64,000 nt of DNA from the NCBI RefSeq assembly GCF_001636545.1, contig NZ_JFHK01000004.1, forward strand, positions 186,001 through 250,000, in the 5' to 3' direction. Position numbers and translations under genes: made by a program. Source of the DNA: Kosmotoga arenicorallina S304. GTDB taxonomy: Bacteria; Thermotogota; Thermotogae; Petrotogales; Kosmotogaceae. The stretch's first letter is position 1, and each line of letters starts with the position of its first letter. Under the pieces are notes generated by a model that was not told where the DNA came from, did not search any database, and worked only from the letters and a program-made list of their open reading frames with translations. Below are positions 35,260-42,968 of this stretch, piece after piece.

Positions 35260-35702
35260 GGTATCCCCACAGAAACAAGCAATTTCACCATCGTTCCTCG
35301 AGGAGTCGATTTCTTTTCAATAATGCCTTTAAGTTCAAGGCTTATCAACGTATCCAGAGCAGTGTTCTTGTTAATGCCCAGTGAGGAGGCAAGGGCACGG
35401 ACACTTATCGACATACCCTCTTTGTCAGTTGAAGCATGCGATATGAAAATTAGCATCAATTTTTCAGTGGAAGTCAAATCCTTTCTGCTCAAAAAGACAC
35501 TAAAGGTGTCATTTTCTGCAGATAAGTTGCTTTTCCGAAGCCTTTTTTCAGGTTTCAGCAGCTTTTGTTTGCTGTTCTTTTTCTTGCCATAGAATTCCTC
35601 TTCAAACTCTTCAAGGGCCTTTTTCCTATCATCATCATTTCTAACGGTTTTCTTTATCATTGAAGTCAAAGAATCCATATCAAGCTTTCTGTTTTTTGAC
35701 AC
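35256..35702 (-). CDS. Winged-helix DNA-binding protein next to ParA
   Basis: 148 residues starting at GTG seven bases after AGGGGGTG. The N-terminal ~70 residues are highly charged and helical (MSKNRKLDMDSLTSMIKKTV...FEEEFYGKKKN). The C-terminal ~75 form a winged helix of the helix_turn_helix_36 type: LTSTEKLMLIFISHASTDKEGMSISVRALASSLGINKNTALDTLISLELKGIIEKK. The gene overlaps parA by 23 bases. A charged tail plus DNA-binding domain encoded directly after a ParA suggests a partner that takes the place of ParB. It could instead be a transcription regulator. Confidence 0.75.
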   Translation of the reverse strand: MSKNRKLDMDSLTSMIKKTVRNDDDRKKALEEFEEEFYGKKKNSKQKLLKPEKRLRKSNLSAENDTFSVFLSRKDLTSTEKLMLIFISHASTDKEGMSISVRALASSLGINKNTALDTLISLELKGIIEKKSTPRGTMVKLLVSVGIP

Positions 35703-36471
35703 GTTTGAGCACCCCCTGTGAGAGCCTTTTCAAATCCCTCACAGCCAGAGAATTGGGAAAAGCCAGCTGTATGGGTTCACTTATTATCTCTGATTTTTGG
35801 ACATCAACAGTCCTCCTGATAGGAGGGGTTATATAGGCATCACCATATAGGTCTATAACAGATTTTTCAAGTGCCCTTGATGGTTGTTCATGCTTACGGA
35901 AATTGTTGATTACTATACCAAGAAATTCGAGATTTTTGTTGATCCTTTTTTTCACCATGGTAGCTACCTTAAACATTCTATCAAGCCCTTTTAAGGCGTA
36001 TTTACCGGGACTTACTGGCACAAGAAAATAATCGCTTGTGACAAGAGCGATATTTGTCAAAATACCAAGATTTGGAGGCGTATCAATAAATATGAAGTCA
36101 TAGCTGGTACGAAGCCCTGTTTCATTTAAGTAATCCTTTAACGAAAAAAGGCTTTGAATGCCATTCCCCATTGATTCTACCCGATATAGCTCATCGTTTG
36201 ACGGGAGGATATCAAAAGTTGCAAATCCCTTGGTGACAGACCTCTTTATGAGCCCCGGGTCAAAGCTTTCACCCTCAGATATTATGTTTGCAAGATTTAC
36301 TTCTCCTTCTTCATAGGGATCCTGATCCATGGCAATAGTTAGATTTCCTGATGGATCGAGATCCACAAGCAATACACTGTATCCTCCTAAAGCATATTCA
36401 TAGGCAAGGCTGTAAGTCAGGGTGGTTTTTCCTACTCCACCTTTGTGGTTTGTAATTGCCACTACGGACAA
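35680..36471 (-). CDS. parA: ParA/Soj family ATPase
   Basis: 263 residues. Deviant Walker A KGGVGKTT with the first lysine, A' motif YSVLLVDLDPSGNLT, and Walker B DFIFIDTPPNLGILT. The longest frame starts at a GTG inside the Shine-Dalgarno AGAGGTGAT; the TTG at 36469-36471 gives MSVVAITNHKGGVGKTT and is preferred. Type Ia N-terminal extension is absent, so this is the short Soj/ParA Ib-like form. Normally ParB follows; here a winged-helix protein does. Roles: chromosome or protein positioning. Confidence 0.9.
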   Translation of the reverse strand: MSVVAITNHKGGVGKTTLTYSLAYEYALGGYSVLLVDLDPSGNLTIAMDQDPYEEGEVNLANIISEGESFDPGLIKRSVTKGFATFDILPSNDELYRVESMGNGIQSLFSLKDYLNETGLRTSYDFIFIDTPPNLGILTNIALVTSDYFLVPVSPGKYALKGLDRMFKVATMVKKRINKNLEFLGIVINNFRKHEQPSRALEKSVIDLYGDAYITPPIRRTVDVQKSEIISEPIQLAFPNSLAVRDLKRLSQGVLKRVKKQKA

Positions 36472-36486
36472 AGAAATCACCTCTTA

Positions 36487-37038
36487 TCATATCAATCTTT
36501 TCGCAATATCAGCAATTTCTTTTTTAGTCATAGGCTCTCCACTTATGATAAGATCCAGAGCATAACCAAAGAGCATTTGAGAGAGCCTTTTAATAACCCG
36601 ATCTGCCCTTGATTTTGACATATGCTTGATCAATTCTTCTTTTATATTGTCTTCAATCTGAAATTTAAAAGAACGTAATATCTCTCTTATTCTCCTGTTT
36701 TTCTTTCCATAAAGCCATAAATAAATCAGGGTTATCAACACATCTTCATGCTCTTCAAACAGTTCATTAACGACTTCAAACATAGCTTCGACAAAGTCTT
36801 TAGGTTCAAGGTTCTCTTCAAAAAGGCGGTTAATTTTGGGAAGTAAGTAATTGTTCATAGCATATCTTGACAGGTCGATAAGCATTCCCTCTTTAGACCT
36901 ATGGTGATAATGTATGGCAGCAAGATTTACATCCGCTTCCCCCGCCACTTTCCTGGTGCTCAATCCTTCAATTGTCTCCTGAGAGATAACCTTGATGGCA
37001 GCCTCCATGATCTTTGTCCTCGTAACTTCACCACGCAT
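36487..37038 (-). CDS. TetR family transcriptional regulator
   Basis: 183 residues from the ATG at 37036-37038, eight bases after AAAGGAG. N-terminal helix-turn-helix: TRTKIMEAAIKVISQETIEGLSTRKVAGEADVNLAAIHYHHRSKEGML. The C-terminal helical ligand domain is family-typical but not specific. It is 15 bases upstream of parA in the same direction, so it may regulate the par/AI-2E cluster or itself; no clear operator was identified. Confidence 0.88.
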   Translation of the reverse strand: MRGEVTRTKIMEAAIKVISQETIEGLSTRKVAGEADVNLAAIHYHHRSKEGMLIDLSRYAMNNYLLPKINRLFEENLEPKDFVEAMFEVVNELFEEHEDVLITLIYLWLYGKKNRRIREILRSFKFQIEDNIKEELIKHMSKSRADRVIKRLSQMLFGYALDLIISGEPMTKKEIADIAKRLI

Positions 37039-37090
37039 TGTCATCACTCCTTTCAATCATTCGATCTGTTCAATTATAGCATATCACTCT

Positions 37091-37121
37091 TCTAAAAATA
37101 AAGCCGGGCTGAATGCCCGGC
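37091..37121 (-). terminator. Terminator after carbamate kinase
   Basis: GCCGGGC / GCCCGGC (37103-37109 and 37115-37121) with a 5-nt loop is followed on the minus strand by TTTATTTTT. It separates the arc-type genes from the TetR-parA group. Confidence 0.85.
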
Positions 37122-37137
37122 ATATTTATGGGAATTC

Positions 37138-38076
37138 TTATATAGTGATATGGGTCCCAAAAGTTCCTTCAAGTGCTTCCTTAACACCTTCAAGTGAAGT
37201 GATTATAGCCTGATGGCCGGTACTTTCGACAAAATCGACAGCGGCTTCGACTTTTGGATACATACTGCCTTTAGCAAAATGCCCTTCTTCCATCAGTCGT
37301 TTGGCATCTGATACCTTCAGCTTTTTCAGGGCTTTTTGGTCTTTTTTTCCAAAGTTCAAATAAGCATGGTCAACTGCTGTAAGTATCACAAAAGTATCAG
37401 CGCCTATTAATCTCGCAAGCAAAGAAGAAGCCCTGTCTTTATCGATCACAGCTTCTACACCTTCAAGCTTTCCAGCATTGTCCATTACAACAGGGATTCC
37501 GCCCCCACCTGCCGCAATAAGCACATTATCCGCTTCCAGAAGAGCTTTGATTGATTCGATTTCCACAATATCCAGAGGCTTTGGTGAAGGCACGACTCTT
37601 CTCCAACCCCTTCCGGCATCTTCTTTCATGACCCAGCCTTTGTTTTTCTGGAGATCTCTTGCGGTTTTTTCATCATAAAAAGGGCCAACGGGTTTTGTTG
37701 GATTTTCAAAGCCTGGATCGTTTTTGTCAACAACTACCTGTGTGAGCACACAGCTCACGGGTATTTTCAAGCCCCTTCTTTTTAGTTCGTTGGATAATGT
37801 CTGGCTGATGAGATAACCAATTGACCCCTGCGTCATAGCATCATTGACATCTATTGGAAAAGGAGGTAATGTGTCCTTCGCTAACTCCTGTTGTACCAGC
37901 AGATTACCAACCTGAGGACCATTACCATGGGTAATCACAAGATCAAAACCATCTTCAATGAGATCTGCAAGGTGTTCGACGGTGCCGAGAAGATTGGCTT
38001 TCATCACTTCAGCGGTTGGTTTTTCGCCGGGTTTATTCAAAGCATTTCCGCCAATTGCCACCACTATTTTTTTCAT
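37138..38076 (-). CDS. arcC: Carbamate kinase
   Basis: 312 residues, standard length. MKKIVVAIGGNALNKPGE, THGNGPQVGNLL, GSIGYLISQTL, KTARDLQKNKGWVMKEDAGRGWRRVVPSPKP and AAGGGGIPVV are all carbamate kinase hallmarks. It makes ATP from carbamoyl phosphate released by the upstream carbamoyltransferase. ATG follows AGGAGGT. No arginine deiminase gene is adjacent. Confidence 0.96.
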   Translation of the reverse strand: MKKIVVAIGGNALNKPGEKPTAEVMKANLLGTVEHLADLIEDGFDLVITHGNGPQVGNLLVQQELAKDTLPPFPIDVNDAMTQGSIGYLISQTLSNELKRRGLKIPVSCVLTQVVVDKNDPGFENPTKPVGPFYDEKTARDLQKNKGWVMKEDAGRGWRRVVPSPKPLDIVEIESIKALLEADNVLIAAGGGGIPVVMDNAGKLEGVEAVIDKDRASSLLARLIGADTFVILTAVDHAYLNFGKKDQKALKKLKVSDAKRLMEEGHFAKGSMYPKVEAAVDFVESTGHQAIITSLEGVKEALEGTFGTHITI

Positions 38077-38103
38077 TATAGACCTCCTAACGCCTTATGT
38101 TTT

Positions 38104-39045
38104 CTATAAAAGGGTTGCGATCATAACTGCTTTTATTGTGTGTTTTCTATTTTCTGCCTCTTCGAAAACCCTCGACATGGGTCCTTCGATAACCTCACGG
38201 GTAACTTCATTTCCCTTTACGGCCGGAAGGCAGTGTAAGAAAATGGTATCAGGTCTCCCGGTTGCATCCATGAGTGTCTGGTTTACCTGATAGGGTTTCA
38301 AAAGTGCTATTCTTTCTTTGAGCTTTTCTTCTTCGCCCATAGATGCCCATACATCAGTATATATAGCATCAGCTTCTTTAACGGCCTCTTCAGGATTATC
38401 ACTGACGGTGATTTTTGCACCTGTTGCTTTCGCAAGTTCTCTGCACTTTGAAATCAGGTCTTCCGATGGCCATAATTCCCTGGGGCCACAGGCAACGTAA
38501 TGCAAACCCATTTTTGCCGAACCAATCATAAGTGAGTTTGCAACATTGTTCCTGGAATCCCCCATGTAAACAAGCTTTCTTCCCCTTAGTGTTCCAAAGT
38601 GCTCTTCAATTGTCATGAAATCAGCGAGGATTTGTGTGGGATGGTATAGGTCTGTTAAACCGTTATATACAGGAATCCCTGACCAATTCGCGAGCGTTTC
38701 CGCGGTTTCTTGCTTAAACCCTCTGAATGCAATAGCATCAAACATTCTACCAAGAACTCTCGCGGTATCTTCAAGATCTTCTTTGACTCCAAGATGAATG
38801 TCGTCTTTCGAGAGGAACACGGGATGTCCTCCTTCTTCACCGAAAGCTGTTTCAAAAGCTGTTCTTGTTCTTGTAGACCTTTTTTCGAAAATTATTGCGA
38901 GAGTTTTTCCTGAAAACCTGTGAGTAACGACGCCTGTTCTCTTCTCAGCTTTAACCTGTTTTGCAATATCGATCAGAAATCTTATTTCGTCCGTGGTAAA
39001 ATCTAAAAGTGTGAGAAAGCTTTTACCCTTGAGATTTACAGCCAT
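38104..39045 (-). CDS. Ornithine carbamoyltransferase
   Basis: 313 residues. Carbamoyl phosphate motif FEKRSTRTRTAFE, then DDIHLGVKEDLEDTARVLGRMFD, DLYHPTQILADFMTIEEHFG, and the ornithine-type HCLPAVKGNEV loop. The neighbour arcC suggests a catabolic role (citrulline to ornithine plus carbamoyl phosphate, an ArcB function), but the same enzyme could be the biosynthetic ArgF. ATG after AAAGGAGG. The 249 bases upstream hold no recognisable feature apart from argS's ribosome site. Confidence 0.94.
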   Translation of the reverse strand: MAVNLKGKSFLTLLDFTTDEIRFLIDIAKQVKAEKRTGVVTHRFSGKTLAIIFEKRSTRTRTAFETAFGEEGGHPVFLSKDDIHLGVKEDLEDTARVLGRMFDAIAFRGFKQETAETLANWSGIPVYNGLTDLYHPTQILADFMTIEEHFGTLRGRKLVYMGDSRNNVANSLMIGSAKMGLHYVACGPRELWPSEDLISKCRELAKATGAKITVSDNPEEAVKEADAIYTDVWASMGEEEKLKERIALLKPYQVNQTLMDATGRPDTIFLHCLPAVKGNEVTREVIEGPMSRVFEEAENRKHTIKAVMIATLL

Positions 39046-39294
39046 AACTGTGCCTCCTTTGGTTTGGGATATTTACTTCAATAATACCCGAGAGTTTGAA
39101 ATCTTTCAAACGCCATATACGCCAAAGAAAGTAACATAGAGGCTTGAATTGCTCTTTGAGAGGGATTATCTGGTTCTTGTAATGGATTTGTCAGCTTTAA
39201 TTTCAAGACGCCGGTTCAACTTACGTTAAACTATACAAAAGAGTCAGGGTGTGAAAAATGGAAATACCACAGAAAAGATTTCCGGAGGTGTATT

Positions 39295-40923
39295 ATGTTT
39301 CGAGAATTCGTCGAAAATAGCATAATTGAATCATTAAAGAGATTAGGAATTGAAAACATCCCTTCTTTTAAAATAGAAATTCCCGACGAAAAATTCGGTG
39401 ACTACGCAACAAATATTGCTTTTATGCTTACCAAAGAAATAAAGAGACCCCCCCGTGAAATTGCCAGTGAACTTTCTCTTGAACTGGAAAAGGAGTCTTA
39501 TATAAGGAGTGCAACAGTTGCTGGGCCGGGCTTTGTGAACATTTCACTGACAGAAGACGCCTATTTACAGGCTTTGAAAGATTTGCTGGAGATGCGATAT
39601 TTCTGGAAAACAAGCCCTAAAACAAGTGTGCAGTTTGAGTTTGGAAGTGCAAACCCCACCGGTCCCTTTACAATCGGCCATGGAAGGCAGCTGGTTTTCG
39701 GAGATGTCCTATGCAGGATTTTCTCTGCAAGAGGGTATAGGGTACAAAGAGAAATGTACATAAACGATGCGGGACGCCAGATACGCCTGCTCGGGCATTC
39801 GCTCTGGGTCAGATACAACCAGCTTTTCGGAAAAGAGATTTCTCTTCCTGAAGATGGCTATCAGGGTGAATATCTTGTGGATATGGCGAAGGAAGTTCAA
39901 AAGGAGTACGGCGATAAATTCCTGGGTCTTTGGGATGCAAATGTTCAAGAGTTTTTTTCAAATTTCGCTCTGAACAAGATGCTTCAAAGCATGAAAGAAA
40001 CTCTTGATAAGCTGGGCGTTAATTTTGATAATTACTTCAGTGAAAAAAGCCTTGTGGATGATGGAACGGTTGATACAATTCTTGATAATTTCAGGGAAAA
40101 AGGTTTGCTTTACGAAAAAGATGGTGCTTTATGGTTCAGGGTTTCAAATTTTGTCGATGATAACGATAAAGTAGTGCTTCGTTCCGATGGCACGCATACT
40201 TACTTTCTCACAGATATCGCTTATCACTTTAACAAGCATAAGAGAGGTTACGATCGTGTATACGATATTTGGGGCTCCGATCATATGGGGCATATTCCCA
40301 GAATGAAAGCAGCGTTAATGGCATTAGGAATTTCTGAAGATTTTCTTGAAGTCATTATACATCAGTATGTGAATATCAAGAAAGGCGATGAGATTGTCAA
40401 GATGTCCACCAGGAAAGGGACGTTTTCTACCCTTGATGAACTTGTGGAAGCCGCCGGTGTTGATGCCACAAGATATTTCTTTGCCATGTTTGATCCGGAC
40501 ACGCACATGCTTTTTGATCTCGATTTAGCGAAGAAAAAAAGCAATGAAAACCCGGTATTTTACGTTCAATACGCTCATGCAAGAATAAGCAGCATTTTCA
40601 GAACGGCAAAGGAAAGAAATTTCGATGCAGGTGAATTGCCCGGTGAATATCATTTTGAGCCAGAGGAAAAAAAGCTTATAAAAACCGTTCTGGAATTTCC
40701 TTTTGTTCTGGATTCAATAACAGAAGACTATAAAGTCAATAGATTGACCAATTACCTTGAAAGCTTAGCATCTACATTTCATGTTTTTTACAATAAACAC
40801 CTGGTGGTTGATTCTCAAAACCCTCACAGGTCAACACTTAGGCTTAAACTCTGCGAAATCACAAAGAATGCTATTGCCGACGGGCTTCAACTTCTCGGTG
40901 TAAGTGCACCAGAATCAATGTGA
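39295..40923 (+). CDS. argS: Arginyl-tRNA synthetase
   Basis: 542 residues. N-terminal Add-1 domain (EIPDEKFGDYATNIAFMLTKEIKRPPREIA), class I signature FGSANPTGPFTIGHGRQLVFGDVL (HIGH as TIGH), KMSK as VKMSTRKGTF, and a C-terminal DALR domain. ATG follows CCGGAGGTGTATT. Sits divergently from the carbamoyltransferase gene. Confidence 0.96.
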   Translation: MFREFVENSIIESLKRLGIENIPSFKIEIPDEKFGDYATNIAFMLTKEIKRPPREIASELSLELEKESYIRSATVAGPGFVNISLTEDAYLQALKDLLEMRYFWKTSPKTSVQFEFGSANPTGPFTIGHGRQLVFGDVLCRIFSARGYRVQREMYINDAGRQIRLLGHSLWVRYNQLFGKEISLPEDGYQGEYLVDMAKEVQKEYGDKFLGLWDANVQEFFSNFALNKMLQSMKETLDKLGVNFDNYFSEKSLVDDGTVDTILDNFREKGLLYEKDGALWFRVSNFVDDNDKVVLRSDGTHTYFLTDIAYHFNKHKRGYDRVYDIWGSDHMGHIPRMKAALMALGISEDFLEVIIHQYVNIKKGDEIVKMSTRKGTFSTLDELVEAAGVDATRYFFAMFDPDTHMLFDLDLAKKKSNENPVFYVQYAHARISSIFRTAKERNFDAGELPGEYHFEPEEKKLIKTVLEFPFVLDSITEDYKVNRLTNYLESLASTFHVFYNKHLVVDSQNPHRSTLRLKLCEITKNAIADGLQLLGVSAPESM

Positions 40924-40930
40924 TGTCATT

Positions 40931-42262
40931 ATGTCAAGGATTTTCACCATCGAAAAGCTTGTTGCTGGGGGATTTTCTTTAGCAAGAACTCGGGAAGGAA
41001 AGATCGCATTCATCACCGGCGGATATTCCGGTGAAGTTGTTGAAGCCGTGCAAGTCACACGCAAAAAAGACTTCGAGCTCTGGAAGCCTCTCAAGATACT
41101 GAAAAAAAGCCCATATAGAAGGAAAAAGCTCTGTGGAACTTTCCCCCAGTGCGGCGGCTGTGATTGGCAGGATTTAGAGTATAGCCAGCAGCTGGAATGG
41201 AAAGCGAGAATAATTCAGGAGCAATTCAAGCGAATCGCAAAAATCGATATCCCCCTTCCCGAACTTGTCCCTTCAAAGGAGACACATTACAGAAACAAGA
41301 TGGAATACGTGGCCTTTAACTCAAAAAATGGCATCAAGTTGGGATTCAAGGAAAAAGCTTCATCCAAAGCAACAGAACCCGAAAACTGTGTTATCGGCGA
41401 TAGATCCTTTGAAAGCCTGAGGATAAAAATCCAGCACCTGCTAAATGACTTCAAGATCAAGGCATACGATCCCCTAAAAGGCACAGGAAGTTTGAAGCAC
41501 CTTGTACTCAGGAGAAGTTCTGCTGGAGAAATCATGGCGATTCTCGTGGGGAAAAAAGCCGATTTCCCACAACTAAATTCCCTTGCGGTTCTTTTCAAAG
41601 AAAATCTCCCTCTGATTGATTCTCTTGTTTATGTACACAACAGCATTGACAGCGTGAATTTAAGGGGTCCATATAAGGTGCTATACGGCGAAGGCATCTT
41701 GACTGAAGAAATCGATGGGGTTTTGTATCAGGTGCCGCCTACATCATTTTTTCAGGTAAATGGCTTTATTACTCGTGAGATATTACATTACATAGCATCC
41801 ATATTAAACTCCGAAAATTCCGGAAGCCTTCTTGACCTTTTTGCCGGTGTAGGATTTTTCAGCTTGTATTTCGGGAATACCTTTGAAAGCGTTACCGCAG
41901 TTGAAAGCTCAGGTGTATCCATTAAAGCTTTAGAATCTAACGCAAGGATAAACCGGATAAACAATATAGAAATTGTAAAAGAGGATGCAATGAATTACGT
42001 TCGAAACACCAGAGACAATCAACAATATGAGGTTGTCATCCTTGATCCACCGCGAACCGGAATGGGAAAGGCAGTAACTTTTTTAAGAAGATTTAAGCCA
42101 AAGCTGATAACATACGTGTCATGCAATCCATCAACACTTGCGCGAGATGCGGGTTATTTAAAGGAAACAGGTTTTGACATTATCAGTATAAAGGCTTTCG
42201 ATATGTTTCCGCAAACTCATCATGTTGAAACGGTAGTATTGATGTCAAGGATGGATAAATAG
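40931..42262 (+). CDS. 23S rRNA (uracil-5-)-methyltransferase, RlmD/RumA family
   Basis: 443 residues from ATG 40931. TRAM-like N-terminus, then the iron-sulfur cysteines CGTFPQCGGCDWQ and a later Cys (ENCVIGD). SAM-binding LLDLFAGVGFFSLYFG, VILDPPRTGMGK, and the catalytic YVSCNPSTLARDAGYL. SFFQVNGF is typical too. The start is uncertain: the longest frame begins at 40904 inside argS; neither start has a strong ribosome site, so coupling to argS is likely. The RNA target (U747, U1939 or tRNA U54) cannot be told from sequence. Confidence 0.9.
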   Translation: MSRIFTIEKLVAGGFSLARTREGKIAFITGGYSGEVVEAVQVTRKKDFELWKPLKILKKSPYRRKKLCGTFPQCGGCDWQDLEYSQQLEWKARIIQEQFKRIAKIDIPLPELVPSKETHYRNKMEYVAFNSKNGIKLGFKEKASSKATEPENCVIGDRSFESLRIKIQHLLNDFKIKAYDPLKGTGSLKHLVLRRSSAGEIMAILVGKKADFPQLNSLAVLFKENLPLIDSLVYVHNSIDSVNLRGPYKVLYGEGILTEEIDGVLYQVPPTSFFQVNGFITREILHYIASILNSENSGSLLDLFAGVGFFSLYFGNTFESVTAVESSGVSIKALESNARINRINNIEIVKEDAMNYVRNTRDNQQYEVVILDPPRTGMGKAVTFLRRFKPKLITYVSCNPSTLARDAGYLKETGFDIISIKAFDMFPQTHHVETVVLMSRMDK

Positions 42263-42442
42263 CGGGGCTGAAAAGGCGATAGAATAAGGGTTTACAGACA
42301 TTAGGCTTTTTGCAGACTACTCTGCCGGAAGTGACAATATTTGGGGACCCTTATTTTGCTGTTTAAGGGAATATGTCTATAACCCTGAAAATTTGTAGTT
42401 GAGTTAACGAGTTAGATAACAGCTATTTTTTGAGTTTGTAGT

Positions 42443-42707
42443 GTGTCTCAAAAATCAGCTGCAACCAATAATATCAGCCGCCTTTCTGAGAGGTCGGCTG
42501 TTCAAGATATTGAACATAACACTAAGGTTGTATGCCAAAATGAATAAGCCTTATATTATCAACCGAGTCGCGAATTTCGAGAATGAAGCCAAGTCCAACA
42601 TTCTGTAAAATCTTGATCATACCAACCTACTAAATAATCTTTACAATATCGCTTTTTGTAAGTTCTTGTGGCGATATTTATTTGAAAAGTCCATTTTTTC
42701 GTGACAC
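42443..42707 (-). mobile_element. Internally deleted insertion-sequence remnant, copy 1
   Basis: Ends GTGTCTCAAAAAT (42443-42455) and TTTTTTCGTGACAC (42694-42707) form an imperfect inverted repeat. Inside, on the minus strand, a transposase-like C-terminus lies next to the left end, and sequence shared with copy 2 lies next to the right end. At 265 bp it is too short to be autonomous. The rest of 42263-42968 has no gene; 42263-42442 is featureless, and 42708-42968 holds the promoter and leader of the next gene. Confidence 0.6.
42455..42550 (-). pseudogene. Transposase C-terminal fragment
   Basis: The minus strand encodes GLFILAYNLSVMFNILNS and RPLRKAADIIGCS before a TGA next to the IS end. 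The 'ILAYNL' helix is common near the C-terminus of DDE transposases that end in 'L.F+ALNL+R+'. No start codon or catalytic region remains. The IS family was not determined. Confidence 0.5.
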
Positions 42708-42770
42708 TTATAATGCATATAATGATAATCGCCTTTATCTTTATGATATGTTATTAGTTCTTCAAATCTT

Positions 42771-42798
42771 TTGTTTCGTATGTAAAAAGCGATATAAT
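42771..42798 (+). promoter_or_regulatory. Promoter with a long leader for the propeller lipoprotein
   Basis: TTGTTT (42771-42776), 16-bp spacer, TATAAT (42793-42798). The start codon is 170 bases downstream. The leader contains a 9-bp hairpin (TTTCGTGAA 42833-42841 with TTCGCGAAA 42852-42860). Confidence 0.55.
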
Positions 42799-42968
42799 GT
42801 TTTTGGTGTATTTCAATACCATCACACTTTCCTTTCGTGAATTATACAGTCTTCGCGAAACCTTCTTACAGTGTGAAGCTTCATTTTTATCGGAAGATGA
42901 TAATAGCCAGTAATGAATGATGATATAGGAAGAGATTACCGTTAAATGGATAATAGGGGGGAGAAAAA

